Notes: a model not told the origin generated them from the sequence alone. A DNA stretch of 64,000 nucleotides from Paenibacillus dendritiformis (GCF_021654795.1 NZ_AP025344.1:3844501-3908500); one strand, 5' to 3'. Counted from the stretch's first letter, positions 26,070 to 35,676 are shown. Translations and numbers: made by a program.

Positions 26070-26700
26070 CCTTCAGGCCAATATCCCATTCCGTCAGGCG
26101 CTCCCTCTCCCAACCTGCTGCCCAATGCACCATTCTCCCATTGGGTCAGGCAGAGCCAGGCGCACCTTGCGTGCCCTTTTGACCAACATCCCATTCCGTC
26201 AGGCATTCCACTCCCAACCTGCTGCCCATTGCACCGTTCTCCCATTGAGTCAGGCAGAGCCAGGAGCACCCCTTGCGTGCCCTTTTGACCAACATCCCAT
26301 TCCGTCAGGCATTCCACTCTCAACTTTCTGCCCATTGCACCATTCTCCCAATAAGACAGGCAGAGCCAGGCGCACCTTGCGTGCCCTTTTGACCAACATC
26401 CCATTCCGTCAGGCATTCCACTCCCAACCTGCTGCCCATTGCACCGTTCTCCCATTGAGTCAGGCAGAGCCAGGCGCACCCCTTGCGTGCCCTTTTGACC
26501 AACATCCCATTCCGTCAGGCACTCCCTCTCCCAACCTGCTGCCCATTGCACCATTCTCCCATTGGGTCAGGCAGAGCCAGGGGCACCCTTGCGTGCCCTT
26601 TTGACCAATATCCCATTCCGTCAGGCATTCCACTCTCAACTTTCTGCCCATTGCACCATTCTCCCAATAACACAGGTAGAGCCAGGTGCACCTCTCACGA
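26070..26700. repeat. Tandem repeat array, six copies of about 105 bp
   Basis: Six imperfect direct copies begin near 26070, 26175, 26281, 26385, 26491 and 26597, with spacings of 104-106 bp. Each has the core CCATTCCGTCAGGCA, a variable middle and a half-core CATTGGGTCAGGCAGAGCC, so each unit is itself two related halves. Three variants of the middle occur in the order A, B, C, B, A, C. Frames on both strands are open over long stretches, but the period is not a multiple of three, so the array does not encode a repeat protein. Confidence 0.85.
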
Positions 26701-26866
26701 GTTCATTTGGCGGTCATGCCGCTCAATCAGCCCCTGTCATATCCAAACATATCAAAGACTCCTGAACAAATTCTTCACATGGCATCAAAGTATAGGCAGC
26801 TCCTGCATGAGTCAATTTTCAAAAGTACATAGTTGGTGGTTTGGTGTTTGAACGAAAGAGGATCGG

Positions 26867-27097
26867 ACACATATTGGCCTACCTGAGTGACGGGGAGATT
26901 GTTCATAAGAGACCGCACATATATTGTGGCCTACCTGATTGGCGGGGAGTTGCTCTTAAGAGACAGGCATACATAATAGCCGTCCTGATTGGCGGGGAGT
27001 TGCTCTTAAGAGACCAGGCATACATATTGGCCTTCCTGAGTGACGGGGAGATTGCTCTTAAGAGACCGTACATACATAGTGGCCTTTCTGAGTGACG
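26867..27097. repeat. Tandem repeat array, about 4.5 copies of 51 bp
   Basis: Copies begin near 26868, 26917, 26970, 27022 and 27072 (last one partial). The consensus contains ACATATTGGCCTACCTGA, then GGCGGGGAG, then TGCTCTTAAGAGAC. The last element includes the perfect palindrome CTCTTAAGAG in three copies. It is unrelated in sequence to the 105-bp array 170 bp away. An open frame of 84 codons crosses it but has no ribosome site. Confidence 0.8.
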
Positions 27098-27123
27098 CAA
27101 ACCACGAAAGCCCAGGACAGTTC

Positions 27124-27162
27124 AAAAAAACTATCCGGGATAGCACCCGGATAGTTTCTTTT
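27124..27162 (-). terminator. Rho-independent terminator of the sugar ABC operon
   Basis: AAACTATCCGG and CCGGATAGTTT form an 11-bp stem with an 8-nt loop. On the minus strand seven T residues follow, so it ends the binding-protein operon; the plus strand also has a T-rich tail and may terminate too. Confidence 0.85.
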
Positions 27163-27208
27163 CTAAGCTTTGGCGATAGGAAAATGAAGGCGTGACCATG
27201 CATGCGGT

Positions 27209-28891
27209 TTATTTTTTGCTGTCGTAGGCGGTCTGGTAAATCTCCAGGAAGCGCGGCAGGTTCATCCCTTCGAGGGTCTGGAGATAGGTATCCCAATCTT
27301 TATCCAGATCCGCATCGCCGATGACGAAGCGGGCCATCATCTCGTCGACATAGTCGTTGATTGTCTTCGACAGGTCGGACAGCTCGGCGGCCTGTTCATC
27401 GGTGAAGAACAGCTGCGGCACGGCCATATCCGCGCTTGGCTTATATGGATCGTAGTTATTTTTCGTTTCATTATAGAGAATCACTTCGAGGCTCGGCTCG
27501 CCGTTATTAGGAACGGCCGAGCTCAAGCGAAGCTCGTTCGAGCGGTTCGTCGGGGCCGTCTGCTCCCAGTGGACATTCTGGATTTGCCCGTATTCCTTCA
27601 GCTTCGCCCACTTAGCCGGCTTGCCGTTGATGCCGATTTCGCCTTCCTTCGCTTCGCGCCACTCCTCGCCCGGACGTCCAATCGTTGTGCGCAGCGATAC
27701 TTCTTCATCATAGAAGCCGTCCGCCCAACGGAAGGCGACATCCGGGTGCTTCGCGTTTTTCGTAATGAGGTACGATCCGACCGAGTACCCGAATGGGTCA
27801 TAGGCGGCATACTGGACGCCGTTCGGTCCCTTCAATGGCGGCACGGTCACATAGTCGAGCCAGCGGCCGCTCTCCCCTGCGATCTGGGTGAAGACGCCCT
27901 GGTGTCCGCCGAAGGCCGCTCCGACGATCGGATCGCCGGACGACTCACCCAGCTTCAGCAGTTGATCGCTGTCCTGCGTGAAGATTTGCGGATCGATTAA
28001 GCCTTCCTTGTACAGCTTGTTCATATAGGCGAGACCGTCGCGCCAGCCCGGCTTGTCGAAGGCGACTTGGATGCGCCCGTCTTCCACGTACATATGACTG
28101 CGCGATTCGCTGAATACCGGGTTCAACACGAAGGAGTTCATCAGGAACGCGTCGATAGACGAATACCACCCGCTCCCGCGCGGAGCTCCCGTCAGCGGCA
28201 CCTCATCGGCCTTGCCGTTGCCGTTCGGGTCCTTTTCCTTGAACGCCTTCAAGACGGTGTACAGCTCATCCGTCGTCTTCGGCACATCCAGGCCCAGCTT
28301 GTCGAGCCACGGCTTGTAAATCCACATCTTCTGCGCCATCGAGCAATGGTAGCAGTCGTTGATGCTCGGCAGCGCATAGATGTTGCCGTCCGGCGCCGTA
28401 ATCGCGGTGGCGAGCCCCTCATTGCTGTCCAATACCTTCTTGAAGTTGTCGCCATACTGCTCGATCAGGTCATTGAGCGGCAGGAACACGCCCTGCTTGC
28501 CATAGATCATCTGCTGCGCCGGCGTGACGCCGAATCGCATGATGACGTCCGGATAATCGCCCGAAGCGAGCATCAGATTCAGCTTCTCGCTGGCGCTCTG
28601 CTGCGGGACGACGATCCATTCGACATGCACGTTGGTCTTCTCTTCATACCATTTCGTGAACTCGTTCGTCTCGAAATTTTCGACCAGCGCCTCCGATGGA
28701 ACCATGACCTTCAGCGTCACCTTCTCTTCTACGATCGGGTACGTGCCCTTGGCCGTCACGATTGATTCGCTGGCCTGACCGCCGTCATTCGTTCCGCTCG
28801 CATTGCCGCCGCTGCCCGAGCAGGCGGTCAGAAGGAGCGAGAGCGTCATCACCGCCGCCAGACATGCCGAACTCCAACGCTTCCATCTCAT
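27209..28891 (-). CDS. Sugar ABC-transporter solute-binding lipoprotein (LipO/YtcQ-type)
   Basis: A 560-residue lipoprotein with signal peptide and lipobox LLTAC, then a Gly/Ser/Asn linker. The length and segments such as TNVHVEWIVVPQQSASEKLN, PDVIMRFGV and AFRWADGFYDEEVS fit the large binding proteins that partner YteP/YtcP permeases for complex oligosaccharides. The ATG at 28891 has AGGGGGA about eight bases upstream. It is the last gene of an operon with two permeases upstream and is followed by a strong terminator. The substrate cannot be deduced from sequence. Confidence 0.92.
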   Translation of the reverse strand: MRWKRWSSACLAAVMTLSLLLTACSGSGGNASGTNDGGQASESIVTAKGTYPIVEEKVTLKVMVPSEALVENFETNEFTKWYEEKTNVHVEWIVVPQQSASEKLNLMLASGDYPDVIMRFGVTPAQQMIYGKQGVFLPLNDLIEQYGDNFKKVLDSNEGLATAITAPDGNIYALPSINDCYHCSMAQKMWIYKPWLDKLGLDVPKTTDELYTVLKAFKEKDPNGNGKADEVPLTGAPRGSGWYSSIDAFLMNSFVLNPVFSESRSHMYVEDGRIQVAFDKPGWRDGLAYMNKLYKEGLIDPQIFTQDSDQLLKLGESSGDPIVGAAFGGHQGVFTQIAGESGRWLDYVTVPPLKGPNGVQYAAYDPFGYSVGSYLITKNAKHPDVAFRWADGFYDEEVSLRTTIGRPGEEWREAKEGEIGINGKPAKWAKLKEYGQIQNVHWEQTAPTNRSNELRLSSAVPNNGEPSLEVILYNETKNNYDPYKPSADMAVPQLFFTDEQAAELSDLSKTINDYVDEMMARFVIGDADLDKDWDTYLQTLEGMNLPRFLEIYQTAYDSKK

Positions 28892-29006
28892 TACGAATTC
28901 CCCCTTTTTGTCCTGTTCACAGCCATCTTGCCTTCTATGCCTAATGAAGCAGTCGCTCCAAAAAGCCGATCCCGAACCTTGCAAAACCTTGCACCTTTTT
29001 TATGAC

Positions 29007-29897
29007 TTATCCTTTGATCGAGCCAATCATCATGCCCTTCACGAAATATTTCTGCACGAACGGATAGATAGCCAGCAGCGGCACGGAAGAGACGACGATG
29101 AGCGAGTATTTCAACAGCTCCCGCAATCCTTGCCGCGCAGCGGCCGTCTTCGCGTCCCCGAGCGTCTCCTGGCTGACCTGGTTCTGGACGAGGATATCCC
29201 GGAGAACGAGTTGAAGCGGGAACAATTTCTCTGATTTGAGGAAAATCAAAGCATTGAAATACTGATTCCACTGATCCACTGCGTAGAACAAGGTGACAAC
29301 GGCGATAATCGGCCCCGATAATGGAAGCACGATTCGCAGCAGGAAGGTGAAGTCGTTGCAGCCGTCCATCTGCGCCGATTCCAGGAGCTCCAGCGGAATG
29401 CTGGTGCGGAAATACGTCATCATGATCATGACATTCCAGACGGACAGGGCCGCCGGAACAATCATAGCCCAGGCGGTATCCAGCATGCCGAGCTCCTTCA
29501 CGAGCAGATAAGTCGGAATAAGCCCGCCGTTGAACATCATCGTGAAGACGAACAGCAGCGTGAAGCCTCGTCTTCCCTTGAAATCGTTCCGGGACAACGG
29601 ATACGCCGCCAGCACGGTGACCGCCACGCTGATCAAGGTGCCGGCGAACGTATAGAGGAGCGTGTTCTGCAGGCCGGTCCATACCATCCGGTGCCGGAAG
29701 ACGGCTTCGTAGCCGTCGAGCGAGAACTCGACCGGCCACAGCCATACTTTGCCGGAAATGACGGCGCTCGCGGAGCTGAAGGAAGCGCTTACGACATACA
29801 ACAGCGGATACAGCACGATAAGGAGAAATACGCCAAGCGCCGCATTGTTCACGATATGGAAGATACGATCGCTTTTATCATGAGCCAGTGAATCCAT
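29007..29897 (-). CDS. Carbohydrate ABC-transporter permease (YtcP/LplC-type)
   Basis: A 296-residue inner-membrane permease with six predicted helices. The C-terminal EAA-type loop (PLELLESAQMDGCNDFTFLL) contacts the ATPase, and the terminal YFVKGMMIGSIKG is the hallmark ending of the LplC/YtcP group. It pairs with the permease encoded 17 bp upstream and the binding protein downstream. No ATPase gene lies here; such systems usually share a multi-use MsmX-type ATPase encoded elsewhere. Confidence 0.95.
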   Translation of the reverse strand: MDSLAHDKSDRIFHIVNNAALGVFLLIVLYPLLYVVSASFSSASAVISGKVWLWPVEFSLDGYEAVFRHRMVWTGLQNTLLYTFAGTLISVAVTVLAAYPLSRNDFKGRRGFTLLFVFTMMFNGGLIPTYLLVKELGMLDTAWAMIVPAALSVWNVMIMMTYFRTSIPLELLESAQMDGCNDFTFLLRIVLPLSGPIIAVVTLFYAVDQWNQYFNALIFLKSEKLFPLQLVLRDILVQNQVSQETLGDAKTAAARQGLRELLKYSLIVVSSVPLLAIYPFVQKYFVKGMMIGSIKG

Positions 29898-29914
29898 CTA
29901 TGTCCTCCCCTCCG

Positions 29915-30898
29915 TCACCATAAGCTCTCCTGCCCGGTCTTGCGGGCGGCAGAATTGACCATCGCGATTAGCAAAAGCGAGATTACCGACTTGAACAGGC
30001 CGATCGCCGTCGCGTACGAGAAATTCATCGCTTGGGACAGCAATCCGATTTTGTACACGTAGGTGTCAATCACTTCCGATGTCTTTAGGTTCAGCGGATT
30101 CTGCATCAAATAAATTTTCTCGAACCCGGTCTCCAGCAGCTGGCCCGTATTCAAGATGAGCAGAATCATGGCAATCGGGAGCACGGCCGGCATATCGATA
30201 TGCCAGATTCGCTTCATCCGCCCGGCTCCGTCCAGGACGGCGGCTTCATGCAGGGCGGGATCGACGGCAGAGAGCGCCGCGAGATAGATAATGCAGGAGA
30301 ACCCGATATGCTGCCAGATGCCGGACCAGACGAAGATCGATTTGAAAAACTGCATTTCCCCCATAAAATGTATCGGCTCTACTCCGAAAATCCCCAAAAA
30401 CTGGTTAATCATGCCGGAGCGGGGATCGAGGAACTGCAGAAGCAGGCCGACCATGACGACGGTAGAGATGAAATGGGGCGCGTAGCTGACCATTTGCACC
30501 GTATTTTTGAACCACCGTATCCGCACCGCATTCAAGCTCAATGCAAGCAGCACAGGCAACGGCGTGCTGACCGCAAGGGAATACAGGCTGATAATGAGCG
30601 TGTTCTGCATAATGCGCCAGAAATCATAGGAATTGAAAAAGCGCGCAAAATGCTTGAATCCGGCCCAGTCGCTCCCCCATATGCCCTTGATGACGTTGTA
30701 GTCCTTGAAGGCGATCTGAGCGCCGACCATCGGACCGTACTTAAATAAGATGACATAGAGCAGCGGAAGGGCGAACAGCGCGTACAGCTGCCATGATCGC
30801 TTCAAATAGGATCCGAACGCGGGCTTGCGCCCCGGTATCGCCGCCGCTGCCGGAATCGATGTTCTTGCCTCTGGCTGCCATTGTTCCGACAAAAGCAC
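29915..30898 (-). CDS. Carbohydrate ABC-transporter permease (YteP/LplB-type)
   Basis: A 327-residue inner-membrane permease with six predicted helices. The LplB/YteP group signature is the N-terminal LLYVILFKYGPMVGAQIAFK, and the EAA-type loop is PALHEAAVLDGAGRMKRIW. The C-terminal VNSAARKTGQESLW is also typical. It forms the heterodimeric channel with the YtcP-type permease downstream. A YesS-like regulator gene lies 172 bp upstream on the same strand. Confidence 0.95.
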   Translation of the reverse strand: MLLSEQWQPEARTSIPAAAAIPGRKPAFGSYLKRSWQLYALFALPLLYVILFKYGPMVGAQIAFKDYNVIKGIWGSDWAGFKHFARFFNSYDFWRIMQNTLIISLYSLAVSTPLPVLLALSLNAVRIRWFKNTVQMVSYAPHFISTVVMVGLLLQFLDPRSGMINQFLGIFGVEPIHFMGEMQFFKSIFVWSGIWQHIGFSCIIYLAALSAVDPALHEAAVLDGAGRMKRIWHIDMPAVLPIAMILLILNTGQLLETGFEKIYLMQNPLNLKTSEVIDTYVYKIGLLSQAMNFSYATAIGLFKSVISLLLIAMVNSAARKTGQESLW

Positions 30899-30970
30899 AC
30901 CTCCTGTTCCCGGTCGTGACCGTTATATTGGCGCAGCGATGATGACGCTTACATCTCTCGCTTCGCCGAT

Positions 30971-30995
30971 GGCTGGCGGGCTTGCCCTGCCAGCC
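30971..30995 (-). other. Stem-loop between the YesS-like gene and the permease genes
   Basis: GGCTGGC-GGGC and GCCC-T-GCCAGCC pair with a 2-nt loop and one bulge. It lacks a T-run and may be an attenuator or a partial terminator separating regulator from transport genes. Confidence 0.35.
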
Positions 30996-31070
30996 GTTCG
31001 CTGTGTGCTCACAGTGTATAACGGGATCCCGGAACGGGAAAAGAAGCCGTTTTTAACGGTTGTGCGATTT

Positions 31071-33494
31071 TTATGAAGAGCCATTATTCCTTTTTTGTTC
31101 GTTTAACCATTTTCGATATTCGGTGGCGCTCATCCCGTGCGCACGCTTGAATGCGCGGCTGAACGAGTTCAAGGAATTGTAGCCGACCCGCTCGGCAATC
31201 GAGGTCAAGGCGTCCCCTTCCAGCATTAACTGCTTGGCATGCTCCAGCCTTAGCTCCTCCACATACTCCGAGAAATTGCGGCCGGTCTGCTCCTTGAAAA
31301 ACGCGGACACATAGGCTTCCGACACCTGCAGGCGATCGGAGATGACGGTAAGAGACAGCGATGAATCTACATAGCCCTCGCGAATGCAGGCCATCATATC
31401 CTCCAGCAGCGCCGCGTTGCGGCTGCGCTTGCGTTCATTCACCGTCCGGCTCAATTGTACGAATTCGTTCCGGACAAGCGGGAACAGCTTGTGCAGCTCC
31501 GATCCTTTCTTTAATACCTTTTGCTGAAAGGCCGCGCTGTCGGTCTGCAGCGGCAGATCGAGCGACTGCGCCAGCTTCATCGCCGCGGCATACATTTCCA
31601 TCAGCAGCCATCGCTCCATCGGACAGGTCAGCGGCCGCTTCTCCCAATTATCCTGCCAGACGGTCAGGCATAATCTCGCCACCTCTTCCTCGTCCCCGCC
31701 GCGGACCGCATGCGTAAGGCGGTTCTCCATCTCGGCGTTGAACCGATACATTCCCGCATCCGCATGGTCCTCCTCGCTCCACCAGATCAAATCCCGGTTG
31801 CCGTCGGACATTCCGTAGAGCTGCTGCGCCTGTTCCAGCGACCGCGGCACATCCATCCGATCAGCGACAATGCCGCCGATCGTATACATCGGCAAAATAT
31901 GCACGCTCTTCAGGCGCTCGTTCAACTCCATCAATGTCTGTTCAATCAAGGCCGCGAAGCGTATGGCCGCATCGCCGCCCGCTTCCGTCCCCGCCTCGGT
32001 GCCGTAGAACAGCAAGGCGACCTGATCCTGGCCTACCTCGTGAAGATCGAAGGGAACCGGTTCCAAGCCGGACGCCTCCTCCTTCACGACCAGCATCTTC
32101 AGCCCCATCTCATCGAGGACCGGGGCGCTCCAGTCGTCGCCATGCCACCCGAGATGCAGCACCGCGACCGCATACATGGTGGCGCTCCGCTGCAATCCCG
32201 CATGCGCCAACGAGGACTCGAGCTGCTGTTCGGTGGCGTACCCCCCGCGCAGCCAGCGATCGAACACCGCTATGCGGGCATATTCCTGCCGCTCGCTCAG
32301 CTTTTGATCCAGCGTCTTCGCCGTCTCGAGCAGTTCCGTGAATGCATCGCGCAAATAGGCGAAGATGTCGGATTTGCGGCTCCGCTGCCCCATTCCCGGC
32401 TTCGCGTTCGTATGCACGTAGGAGTACAGCCCTTCCAAGGGCCTGCTGTTCCGGCGGGAGAGCCAGAGCGCCAGCAGGATGATGACGACGAGCGACAGCC
32501 CTGTCAGCGTGAAGGTCGTCCGCTTCATCGCATGGACGCTCTCCAGCACTTCGTCGGCCGGCTGCGCGGCGACATAGGTCCAGCCCGTCTTCGGGGACGT
32601 CGTCTTCGAGACGAGCATGTCCCTCCCGTTCAGCTCGGTCCGGTAATGAGTATTCGGCCGTTCCAGGATGGCCGCGAGATCATCCCCTCCACCCGGCTGT
32701 CCGCTCCCGGCTTCATCCCCGGCCCGGCCAAGGAGCTGGCCGTTCTTGTCCAGCACGCGAACCCATCCCCCGGTCTGCACATTGATGCCGCTGAGCAGCT
32801 TGCCCACTTCCGTATGCGGGATGAGCGCCACGACCGCACCCTGGTAGTAACCGGGATACCCGAGCGAGCGAATGTACGTGATCATCTCCTCCTCGGTTGA
32901 TCCGTATTTCACGGGATGGAGTCCGATGAAATCTTTGGAGTGATACGTCTCCAGCGTCTGCTCGCGCCATTCGGCCATATCCCAGTCCCGATAGCGGAGA
33001 ACGTCGCCGTAGAATTCATTCAGCGCCTCTACCCGATGCGGGGAGATGACGAGCGAGCTGCTGCGGAAGACGACAAAATAATCCTTCAAAAACCGGTTGC
33101 TGATGCTGTAATCATCAAGCGCCTTTTGCGTGTTCATGACCTTGTACGTGTTCGTGCCGGCAAAAGGCTTCTGCACGACCTGAAAGCCTCTGACCTTCGG
33201 GTGATCGGCTACCTGCTGCACGATGGACTCCACTTCCGCAATCCGGGTCTCCAGCAGCGTCTGGGCTTGATGCAGCGCCTTGTCGTTCCGTTCCAGCACT
33301 TCCCGCTCCAGCACGGCGATCGTCTCCTGATACGCGATCCAGCCGGCCGTTAAGGTTAGGATCAGAAACAACAAATAAGGAAGCAGAAACCGGAACCAGA
33401 GCTTCCCCATCCATTTGCGGGTCCAGAAGGTAACCATTCGCCCTTTTATGAATTCGCTTACATAATGATTCGGCTTCGGCGCCGGACTGTTCAT
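31071..33494 (-). CDS. YesS-like membrane AraC-family regulator
   Basis: An 807-residue one-component transmembrane regulator. A membrane helix (about 33-55) is followed by an extracellular Cache-like sensing region (about 60-310) and a second helix (about 315-337). A cytoplasmic region leads to a C-terminal AraC DNA-binding domain (about 705-800; LQVSEAYVSAFFKEQTGRNF and GYNSLNSFSRAFKRAHGMSA). Such proteins sense extracellular sugars and activate the adjacent permease/binding-protein operon, here directly downstream on the same strand. The protein lacks kinase and receiver domains, unlike the YesM/YesN pair 8 kb away. Confidence 0.92.
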   Translation of the reverse strand: MNSPAPKPNHYVSEFIKGRMVTFWTRKWMGKLWFRFLLPYLLFLILTLTAGWIAYQETIAVLEREVLERNDKALHQAQTLLETRIAEVESIVQQVADHPKVRGFQVVQKPFAGTNTYKVMNTQKALDDYSISNRFLKDYFVVFRSSSLVISPHRVEALNEFYGDVLRYRDWDMAEWREQTLETYHSKDFIGLHPVKYGSTEEEMITYIRSLGYPGYYQGAVVALIPHTEVGKLLSGINVQTGGWVRVLDKNGQLLGRAGDEAGSGQPGGGDDLAAILERPNTHYRTELNGRDMLVSKTTSPKTGWTYVAAQPADEVLESVHAMKRTTFTLTGLSLVVIILLALWLSRRNSRPLEGLYSYVHTNAKPGMGQRSRKSDIFAYLRDAFTELLETAKTLDQKLSERQEYARIAVFDRWLRGGYATEQQLESSLAHAGLQRSATMYAVAVLHLGWHGDDWSAPVLDEMGLKMLVVKEEASGLEPVPFDLHEVGQDQVALLFYGTEAGTEAGGDAAIRFAALIEQTLMELNERLKSVHILPMYTIGGIVADRMDVPRSLEQAQQLYGMSDGNRDLIWWSEEDHADAGMYRFNAEMENRLTHAVRGGDEEEVARLCLTVWQDNWEKRPLTCPMERWLLMEMYAAAMKLAQSLDLPLQTDSAAFQQKVLKKGSELHKLFPLVRNEFVQLSRTVNERKRSRNAALLEDMMACIREGYVDSSLSLTVISDRLQVSEAYVSAFFKEQTGRNFSEYVEELRLEHAKQLMLEGDALTSIAERVGYNSLNSFSRAFKRAHGMSATEYRKWLNEQKRNNGSS

Positions 33495-33681
33495 TCGAGC
33501 CCCCCCTTTTTTGTCTAATTTGTGATATTAAACATACCAGAAAATAAGGCGCTCGAACATCCTGTTTGTCGGATTTTGTCGGTTGGAATGGCACAGGGGG
33601 GGATTGCGGCCTTCGGGGACAGCCGCATTATGGCTTGCGGCACGGGGGGCGGCCATGGATAAATTATCCCCTGGGACGGCA

Positions 33682-33728
33682 AAAAGCTCCTGCAGTCAGA
33701 ACGGGCACGTTCCGGTGCAGGAGCTTTT
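33682..33728 (-). terminator. Terminator of the alpha/beta hydrolase gene
   Basis: AAAAGCTCCTGCA and TGCAGGAGCTTTT form a 13-bp perfect stem with T-runs at both ends, so it can work in both directions. It lies 18 bp past the hydrolase stop. Confidence 0.8.
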
Positions 33729-33745
33729 CATCCTATTTCATCTGT

Positions 33746-34663
33746 TCAATTGGCCAGGATGGCGGCGACATCCTGCAGCGCCTGTCTGCCGGCCATGCTG
33801 ATGCCGGCAAGCTGAAAGAAGCCGTGATTCACCCCAAGATACCTCTTGCATTGCGCCTCAACGCCGGCTTCCAACAGACGGCGGTAGAACGCCTCGCCCT
33901 CGTCTACTAGCGGGTCGAATTCCGCAGTTATGATATGAGTTGGCGGGAGGCCTTCCAAATCATTGCGGTGGAGCGGGCTCGCTTCCGGGTGATGGGGAGG
34001 CAGTTCGGACAAATAAGCCTCAAACCCGCTCAGCAAAGCGTCCCGCGTAACGACATAATCGTCGCCGAATTTTTGATAGCTGTCGCTTGCGCCCGTGGCA
34101 TCCAGCATCGGATAAATGAGAACTTGCCGCCGTGGCATCCACTGCCCTTGTTCTTTCAAACGAAGACAGGTCACCAGCGCGAGATGTCCGCCTGCGCTAT
34201 CCCCGGCAATCGTGATGTTTGCGGGGTCGCCGCCCCAAGCGAAGGCATGCCGGCGAATGAGATGAGAGGCTGCCAACGCATCATCATGCGCGGCCGGATA
34301 CACATGCTCCGGAGCCAAGCGGTACTCGACGGCGATCACCAATGCGTTGCCCAGATTCGCTAACAGGCGCATTTGCCGATCGTGGGTGTCGAAATCCCCG
34401 CTGACAAAACAGCCGCCATGATAATAAATCATCACCGGAAGATTGCTCTGTTCCGATGGCTTATAGATGCGAAGCCGGATGCCGTCAATCGTTTGTTCAA
34501 ATATATGACGGACCGGGACCGCTTCTCCGGCCAAGTGGACCGTATCCAGGTATCCTTGCCTGCGCTCCCGGATACTTTGCTTTCTTGCCGACGGACGCCC
34601 GCTCTCGATAAATTGGGACGCCAATTTGCGAATACCCGGTTCAAGACCGCTGATATCTGCCAT
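33746..34663 (-). CDS. Alpha/beta hydrolase, hormone-sensitive-lipase type esterase
   Basis: A 305-residue serine hydrolase. Visible are the oxyanion segment YYHGGCF (the family usually has HGGGF), VEYRLAPEH, the nucleophile elbow GDSAGG, the acid EFDPLVDEG and the histidine VNHGFFQL, which complete the Ser-Asp-His triad. The family hydrolyses short-chain carboxylic esters. No signal peptide is visible, so it is cytoplasmic. It appears to be a single gene; the physiological substrate is unknown. Confidence 0.9.
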   Translation of the reverse strand: MADISGLEPGIRKLASQFIESGRPSARKQSIRERRQGYLDTVHLAGEAVPVRHIFEQTIDGIRLRIYKPSEQSNLPVMIYYHGGCFVSGDFDTHDRQMRLLANLGNALVIAVEYRLAPEHVYPAAHDDALAASHLIRRHAFAWGGDPANITIAGDSAGGHLALVTCLRLKEQGQWMPRRQVLIYPMLDATGASDSYQKFGDDYVVTRDALLSGFEAYLSELPPHHPEASPLHRNDLEGLPPTHIITAEFDPLVDEGEAFYRRLLEAGVEAQCKRYLGVNHGFFQLAGISMAGRQALQDVAAILAN

Positions 34664-34839
34664 TTTTCATTCACTCTCCAAAATTTCACAATAGTATGAT
34701 CCAGCATAACCGCAGCTTTCAGGTTTTTATTACTGCAAAACATTTTATCATACTTTGTCTTTGTATTGCGGGAGAGCCGTGACAAAATACGGTTGATTCA
34801 GAGCATACAGGAGCCGCGCTCACAGAACCGTGGGCAAAC

Positions 34840-34883
34840 GCAAAACGTGCAGCATCCCCGTTCGCCGGGCGACACTGCACGTT
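34840..34883 (-). terminator. Terminator of pflA
   Basis: AACGTGCAG and CTGCACGTT pair around a 22-nt loop that itself can fold; on the minus strand TTTTGCGTTT follows. It lies just past the pflA stop. Confidence 0.65.
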
Positions 34884-34899
34884 CATTAGCGATATGCGG

Positions 34900-35637
34900 T
34901 TATTTTTGAGCCGCGGCTTCGGCCCGGCCCTGTTCAATCAGCCGCTGCGCCCGTTCCGTTTCTTCCGCCGTCGGCGACGGAATGCCTTCCAGCGGGTATT
35001 TCTCGCCGAGCTGCTCCCATTTATAGACTCCCATCTGGTGGTATGGAAGCACATCCACCTTCTCGACGCCCTGTAGCGTGCCCAGAAAGCGGCCTAGATT
35101 CAGCAAATCCTGCTCGTCATCGTTAATCGTCGGGACCAGCACGTGCCGGATCCACATCTTCTTGCCGTGGTCTGACAGCCAACGGGCCGTCTCCAGGGTG
35201 CGCGTATTCGGCACCCCGGTCAAGGCCAGATGCTTCTCATTGTCGATATGCTTGATATCGAGCAGCACCAAATCGGTCAGGTCATACAGCTCGGTCAGCT
35301 TCGTGACATCGTTGACGCCGTTCGTATCGAGCGCCGTCGGCAAGTTCCAGCGCTCCTTCACCTGCTTGAACAGTTCCTTCACGAAGGGAGCCTGCAGGGT
35401 AGGCTCCCCGCCCGATACGGTCAAGCCGCCGCCGGAGCTGCGATAATACGGAAGGTAGGACTCGATTTCCGAGAGCGCTTCTTCTACGGACATCTCGGTG
35501 CCGCCGTGCAGATCCCAGGTATCCCGGTTGTGGCAATATTTGCACTTCAGGGCGCAGCCCTGCATGAATAATATGAATCGGATACCCGGCCCATCTACCG
35601 TGCCGAATGTTTCTACGGAGTGTATGCGTCCAATCAT
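34900..35637 (-). CDS. pflA: Pyruvate formate-lyase activating enzyme
   Basis: A 245-residue radical-SAM enzyme that abstracts a hydrogen from the glycyl-radical site of PflB. The cluster motif is CALKCKYC (CxxxCxxC), followed by HNRDTWD; GGEPTLQ and later LLDIKHID are conserved in PFL activases. The length equals the usual 245-250. I chose the ATG at 35637 (IGRIHSVETFG), with AAGGGA about 12 bases upstream and a GTG three codons before as alternative; the longer frame from 35670 lacks a ribosome site. It lies just downstream of pflB. Confidence 0.95.
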   Translation of the reverse strand: MIGRIHSVETFGTVDGPGIRFILFMQGCALKCKYCHNRDTWDLHGGTEMSVEEALSEIESYLPYYRSSGGGLTVSGGEPTLQAPFVKELFKQVKERWNLPTALDTNGVNDVTKLTELYDLTDLVLLDIKHIDNEKHLALTGVPNTRTLETARWLSDHGKKMWIRHVLVPTINDDEQDLLNLGRFLGTLQGVEKVDVLPYHQMGVYKWEQLGEKYPLEGIPSPTAEETERAQRLIEQGRAEAAAQK

Positions 35638-35676
35638 GTCGCTCACGGTCCCTTCTCTTCCGGCGAACATGTCTGA

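Noticed and set aside
25961..26700. Repeat-protein genes in the 105-bp array (up to 197 codons)
   Set aside because: The repeat period of 104-106 bp breaks the frame from unit to unit, and no ribosome site is present.
26841..27095. 84-codon frame over the 51-bp array
   Set aside because: No ribosome site and unequal unit lengths; it is open because the unit lacks stops in one frame.
26070..27097. CRISPR array
   Set aside because: Repeats are contiguous 105-bp and 51-bp units without unique spacers of uniform length, and no cas genes are present.
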